The notes under the pieces: model-generated
Seen by the model: only the letters and a program-made list of their open reading frames with translations
Databases searched by the model: none
What the model was told of the DNA's origin: nothing
NCBI GenBank assembly: GCA_905235955.1
Contig: CAJONN010000051.1
Coordinates: 1-20,955, forward strand
Source: an uncultured Marinilabiliaceae bacterium
GTDB lineage: Bacteria; Bacteroidota; Bacteroidia; Bacteroidales; Marinilabiliaceae
DNA length: 20,955 nucleotides
Direction of reading: 5' to 3'
Translations under genes and position numbers: made by a program
In this document: piece after piece, positions 18,219 through 20,955 of the stretch
Layout: each line of letters opens with the position of its first letter
Position numbering within the stretch: the stretch's first letter is position 1

Positions 18219-18250
18219 CAAAGTTAGGCAAAACACTAAACTTTAGCAAA
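18219..18250 (-). promoter_or_regulatory. Consensus Bacteroidota promoter for the fusion enzyme
   Basis: On the minus strand TTTG (18250-18247) is followed by 20 bases and TAACTTTG (18226-18219), matching both halves of the consensus. It lies 36 bases before the ATG at 18183 and just after the stop codon of the PaaK-like gene. It fixes the start of the fusion gene and suggests the DUF3137 and MscS genes may be read from here. Confidence 0.75.
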
Positions 18251-18271
18251 TATCGAAGCGGTTATCGCATT

Positions 18272-19567
18272 TTATCTCAGGTCAACAAATTTAACAGGTT
18301 TCCTACTCATAGCTGGATGTTGCATTTGGGCTATATATTCTGGCGACTCAAAACTTATTTGTGGCGCAACACGCACTTTTGACCTAAAGATGTCTTTTAT
18401 CTCTTTGGCAAAAGCTTCGTCGGTGCGGTCAGAGCCTATCCTAACTTTTATATCGTCAGTGCCCAAGCTATTGGTGTATACCTCTACTATATAGCCTTTG
18501 ACGGATGGTATATCGTCAAGTATATCAAAGAGTGCAGGCGGATAAAGTGTTGTACCTTTGTACTTTATCATTTGTCCTTTGCGCCCAATTACCGAACTTA
18601 GTCGTATAGTATTTCGCCCACACGAGCATGGTTGTGTGTAGTGATAAACTACATCGCCCGTCTTGAAGCGCACGAGTGGCATACCCTCTACGCCAAGCGA
18701 TGTGATGGTCACTTCGCCTGCTTCGCCTTCAGGTACTATTTGGTTATTTTCGTCGAGAAACTCTACTATGACAAGTTCTGGCTGCAAATGACCACCGCTA
18801 AAGGCATTGCAGTCAGTAAACGAAGCTTGCATTTCTGTCGAGGCATAAGTACCGTGCAGTGTCAGTTCGGGCCACTTGTCGTGTATTTTTTGCCCCAATG
18901 TAGTGAGGTCGCCTTGTGGTGTGCGCAGTGCCTCGCCTATACATACACATTTGCGCAAGCTCGAATGATGGTAGTCTATGCCATTTTTCTCAGCAAAGTC
19001 TATTAGTTTCATCAAAAACGATGGCACACACATACATAGCGTAGGTTTGATGCGCTGAATGGTATCCCACTGTAGCTCAGGGATGCCGTTACCTACGCGC
19101 GTAACACCCATACCCAGTTCGCGAGCACCAAGGAAGTAAGCCAATCCGGCCATAAAACGGCGGTCGATAGTTACCATCTCTTGCATCACATCGTCGGGTG
19201 TGCAGCCTGCAGTGCTAAACGACAGGTGCTCGTTGTAAGCCAATCTGTCGAGGTCGCCCTCGGTGAGCATAAAGACAACCGGATTGCCCATTGTGCCTGA
19301 TGTTGTAACAATGTCGATAACATCGCGCTTGTTCACGCAAAGAAAGTCGTCGTTGTGAGCCTGCAAGTCGGCCTTAGTTGTTACGGGCAGTTTTTGCAAG
19401 TCTTCTATTGTTCTGATGCTTTGTGGGTCGATGCCATTGGTGGCAAACATCTTGCGATAGAAAGGCGAGTGTTCTGCCACATAGCTAATAGTTTTGCGCA
19501 GTTGTTCTTCCTGAAAGAGTTTTATTTCTGCAGCTGTTTGATATTGTATGTGCGGATTGCGTAGCAT
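18272..19567 (-). CDS. Phenylacetate-CoA ligase (PaaK)-like AMP-forming ligase
   Basis: This is a member of the ANL superfamily that makes an acyl-AMP and then an acyl-CoA in the cytoplasm. The 431 residues match PaaK in length and motifs: HSPFYRKMF at 33-41, the phosphate loop TTSGTMGNP at 88-96, YASTEMQ at 241-247, RFKTGD at 300-305, CSCGRN at 314-319 and IGRKGQMIKYKG at 327-338, ending with SRKPVKF where Lys423 is the likely adenylation lysine. In anaerobic Bacteroidales such enzymes are often linked to aryl-acid or amino-acid fermentation next to indolepyruvate oxidoreductase genes; those are not seen here. The substrate may be phenylacetate, another aryl acid or a different acid. It reads toward the fusion enzyme, 88 bases away, but that gene has its own promoter. 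The best upstream box is TATCCTTG at 19604-19611, one base off consensus. Confidence 0.85.
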   Translation of the reverse strand: MLRNPHIQYQTAAEIKLFQEEQLRKTISYVAEHSPFYRKMFATNGIDPQSIRTIEDLQKLPVTTKADLQAHNDDFLCVNKRDVIDIVTTSGTMGNPVVFMLTEGDLDRLAYNEHLSFSTAGCTPDDVMQEMVTIDRRFMAGLAYFLGARELGMGVTRVGNGIPELQWDTIQRIKPTLCMCVPSFLMKLIDFAEKNGIDYHHSSLRKCVCIGEALRTPQGDLTTLGQKIHDKWPELTLHGTYASTEMQASFTDCNAFSGGHLQPELVIVEFLDENNQIVPEGEAGEVTITSLGVEGMPLVRFKTGDVVYHYTQPCSCGRNTIRLSSVIGRKGQMIKYKGTTLYPPALFDILDDIPSVKGYIVEVYTNSLGTDDIKVRIGSDRTDEAFAKEIKDIFRSKVRVAPQISFESPEYIAQMQHPAMSRKPVKFVDLR

Positions 19568-20026
19568 ATATTTATAAATAGGTATATATCAAAAAATCGG
19601 TTGCAAGGATACACAAAAAATATCAAATCAGGAAAAGGATGTGCGTTTTAAGACTTTTTTACAAATAGATGTAACCTATTTTATATACCCAAAAAACTAA
19701 GTTAAAACAGATAAAACTATGTTTCTTTATGTATAAAATCTCACACAAAACATCTTATATTCTCCCCCAAACAATGGTAAAAAATAATAATATAAGCATA
19801 TTATATGTTAAATAATATTAAATAATACAACTAATTTATATGTAACTTTTGTTATATATAAGCGCATCAAAAACAGATAATTTTTAATAAAAATTTAATG
19901 CATTTATCGACAAACGGCGTTTTTTTAACGATGAATACGTATTAAATAGGATAAAAAAATGATAAAAACTATTTATTTTTTTCGTATTATATCAAATAAT
20001 TGTATTGTATGTTATCAGAAAAGCAT

Positions 20027-20058
20027 ATTGAAATTCATTATGAATTGGTATATATTTG
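20027..20058 (+). promoter_or_regulatory. Consensus Bacteroidota promoter for the Crp/Fnr gene
   Basis: ATTG (20027-20030), 20 bases, then TATATTTG (20051-20058) match both halves of the consensus, 38 bases before the ATG at 20097. Confidence 0.75.
20032..20046. promoter_or_regulatory. Perfect palindrome in the crp promoter spacer, possible operator
   Basis: AATTCATTATGAATT is a perfect 7+1+7 palindrome that sits exactly between the -33 and -7 elements. Binding there would affect promoter use. Autoregulation by the Crp/Fnr protein is plausible but not shown; the half-sites do not match the E. coli CRP (TGTGA) or FNR (TTGAT) consensus. Confidence 0.4.
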
Positions 20059-20096
20059 CATTTTATAAATACAATCAATTCTAAATTTAAAACATA

Positions 20097-20801
20097 ATGA
20101 GACGTTATTTTGACTCTAATGATTTGCTTTGTGTCGACTTAAAAAAGTACACAATCTTCAAAGATTTGTCAGATACTGAAGCAAGAGATGTAGAAGATCG
20201 CATTACACTTACGCGTCTGAAAAAAGGCTCAGTTGTGTATCGTGAAGGCTGCAACATTGGTGGCATCTACATTGTAGTAAGTGGCATTTTAAAGATTTAC
20301 AAAACAGGTTTCGAAGGCAAAGATCAGATAATACGCTTTGCCAAAGTAGGCGACCCAATTGGTTATCGCTCAGTTATAACCACTGAGCCTGCTTGCACAT
20401 CGGCCGAGGCACTTACTGAAGCATCAGTTTGCTACGTACCTGCTGACATTATTCTAAATCTATTCAAAAAGAACAACAAATTTGCACAAACATTGCTTAG
20501 CATCATTTGTCGTGAGCTTGGCGATGCCAACAAGTCTATCCTCAACTTGGCACAAAAAACCGTCAGAGAACGCTTGGCACAAGTGCTACTCACACTCCTC
20601 GAAACATTTGAAATGGACGAAGAGAAGCGCCTACGCATTGCCATGACCCGTGAAGACTTGGCAAATATGGTTGGCACAGCCACTGAGTCGGTCATTCGCT
20701 TACTGTCTGAATTTAAGACAGATAAGCTTATCGAATTGCAAGGCCGATACATCAAACTCATCGACATTCCACTGTTGATGAAGGTGGCTGGCATTCGCTA
20801 A
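20097..20801 (+). CDS. Crp/Fnr-family transcriptional regulator
   Basis: This 234-residue cytoplasmic DNA-binding regulator has an N-terminal cyclic-nucleotide-binding-type beta barrel (about 18-130, with KKGSVVYREGCNIGGIYIVV at 42-61 and GDPIGYRS at 85-92), a dimer helix near 130-155, and a C-terminal winged helix with MTREDLANMVGTATESVIRL at 183-202 as helix-turn-helix. The cAMP-binding arginine region of CRP (ERSA) has no clear equivalent, so a cAMP ligand is doubtful. Cysteines at 12, 52, 100, 112 and 138 are scattered and do not form the N-terminal cluster of FNR, so an iron-sulphur sensor of that type is unlikely. The signal is unknown. It is transcribed from a consensus promoter with an embedded palindrome and is divergent from the PaaK-like gene. 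Confidence 0.92.
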   Translation: MRRYFDSNDLLCVDLKKYTIFKDLSDTEARDVEDRITLTRLKKGSVVYREGCNIGGIYIVVSGILKIYKTGFEGKDQIIRFAKVGDPIGYRSVITTEPACTSAEALTEASVCYVPADIILNLFKKNNKFAQTLLSIICRELGDANKSILNLAQKTVRERLAQVLLTLLETFEMDEEKRLRIAMTREDLANMVGTATESVIRLLSEFKTDKLIELQGRYIKLIDIPLLMKVAGIR

Positions 20802-20816
20802 AAAACTATCACCACT

Positions 20817-20848
20817 TTTTTTGTGCATTTATTTTTGTGCACAAAAAA
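20817..20848. repeat. T/A-flanked hairpin after the Crp/Fnr gene
   Basis: An 11-base stem (20817-20827 with 20838-20848) closes a 10-base loop. The sequence also contains the perfect 16-base palindrome TTTTTGTGCACAAAAA at 20832-20847. It begins 15 bases after the crp stop, so it may help end transcription, but no T-run follows the stem on either strand and it is not a standard intrinsic terminator. Confidence 0.5.
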
Positions 20849-20938
20849 CAAATGCAGATAATGCATATTTCAAGGTGTTCAAATGGTTATTTTAACCATT
20901 AATAACCCACCAGAAATATGCATTATCTGTATTTGTTT
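20846..20938. repeat. 26-base inverted repeat with nested inner hairpin
   Basis: Arms at 20846-20871 and 20913-20938 pair over 26 positions with 25 Watson-Crick pairs and one G-T (20854 with 20930). The 41-base interior itself holds a perfect eight-base stem (20882-20889 with 20893-20900) with a TTT loop. No open frame is present. It could be a strong transcript end, a structured RNA, or a small non-coding mobile element. The window ends 17 bases later, so its neighbour on the right is not visible. Confidence 0.8.
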
Positions 20939-20955
20939 ATGCCATATTTATAGTT

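Larger units (their letters stand above)
19568..20096. other. 529-base AT-rich divergent intergenic region
   Basis: No gene is supported here. The region separates the PaaK-like gene (leftward) from the Crp/Fnr gene (rightward). It holds a near-consensus box TATCCTTG on the minus strand at 19604-19611, a repeated TTAAATAAT at 19808-19816 and 19818-19826, the 10-base palindrome AATACGTATT at 19934-19943, and the crp promoter with an embedded palindrome at its right end. It is far longer than the other gaps in the window. No tRNA or known RNA fold was recognised. Confidence 0.7.

Noticed and set aside
19808..19826. Tandem TTAAATAAT copies as a replication or iteron site
   Set aside because: Only two short AT-rich copies, no initiator gene and no other iterons nearby.
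20817..20848. Standard intrinsic terminator for the Crp/Fnr gene
   Set aside because: The stem is flanked by T on its 5' side and A on its 3' side, so no U-tract follows it in the plus-strand transcript; listed as a repeat instead.

Overview
The window looks like chromosome from a member of the Bacteroidales (phylum Bacteroidota). Four things point that way. Starts lack Shine-Dalgarno sequences. Several genes carry the Bacteroidota promoter pattern TTTG/TTG, 19-21 bases, TAnnTTTG. The ATP synthase beta subunit has the Bacteroidota-type insert and is followed by a very short epsilon subunit. There is also a lysS-gpsA-pgi gene string. The family within the order cannot be fixed from the sequence alone. 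I see no rRNA, tRNA, IS element, phage gene or CRISPR array; this is mostly a housekeeping region with some envelope genes.

Layout: 204-3091 (+) holds a polyprenyl diphosphate synthase, atpD and atpC, closed by a clear intrinsic terminator. From 3251 to 19567 every gene is on the minus strand. Reading in the direction of transcription (right to left) these are: a PaaK-like aryl/acyl-CoA ligase; a large AMP-ligase/carrier/acyltransferase fusion with its own strong promoter; a DUF3137-like membrane protein; a long MscS-type channel; a DUF4097-like secreted protein; an uncharacterised lipoprotein; a ProX/YbaK-type tRNA-editing protein; lysS-gpsA-pgi with a strong promoter in front and a strong terminator behind; and an uncharacterised protein followed by a Ser/Thr kinase. 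At 20097 (+), after a 529-base AT-rich gap, lies a Crp/Fnr-family regulator, followed by a large perfect-but-one inverted repeat.

How they fit together: the lysS block couples lysyl-tRNA formation, glycerol-3-phosphate supply for phospholipids and hexose-phosphate isomerisation. The fusion enzyme, DUF3137 protein and MscS channel are closely spaced and may form one envelope transcription unit. The Crp/Fnr gene is divergent from the PaaK-like ligase across the AT-rich gap.

Most of the window is ordinary. The parts most worth a second look are the 93-base nested inverted repeat after the Crp/Fnr gene, perfect palindromes placed inside the lysS and crp promoters, the carrier-containing acyltransferase fusion with its domains in the reverse order to E. 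coli Aas, and the DFE-type kinase with its unknown partner. I did not find a convincing wholly new multi-gene system.
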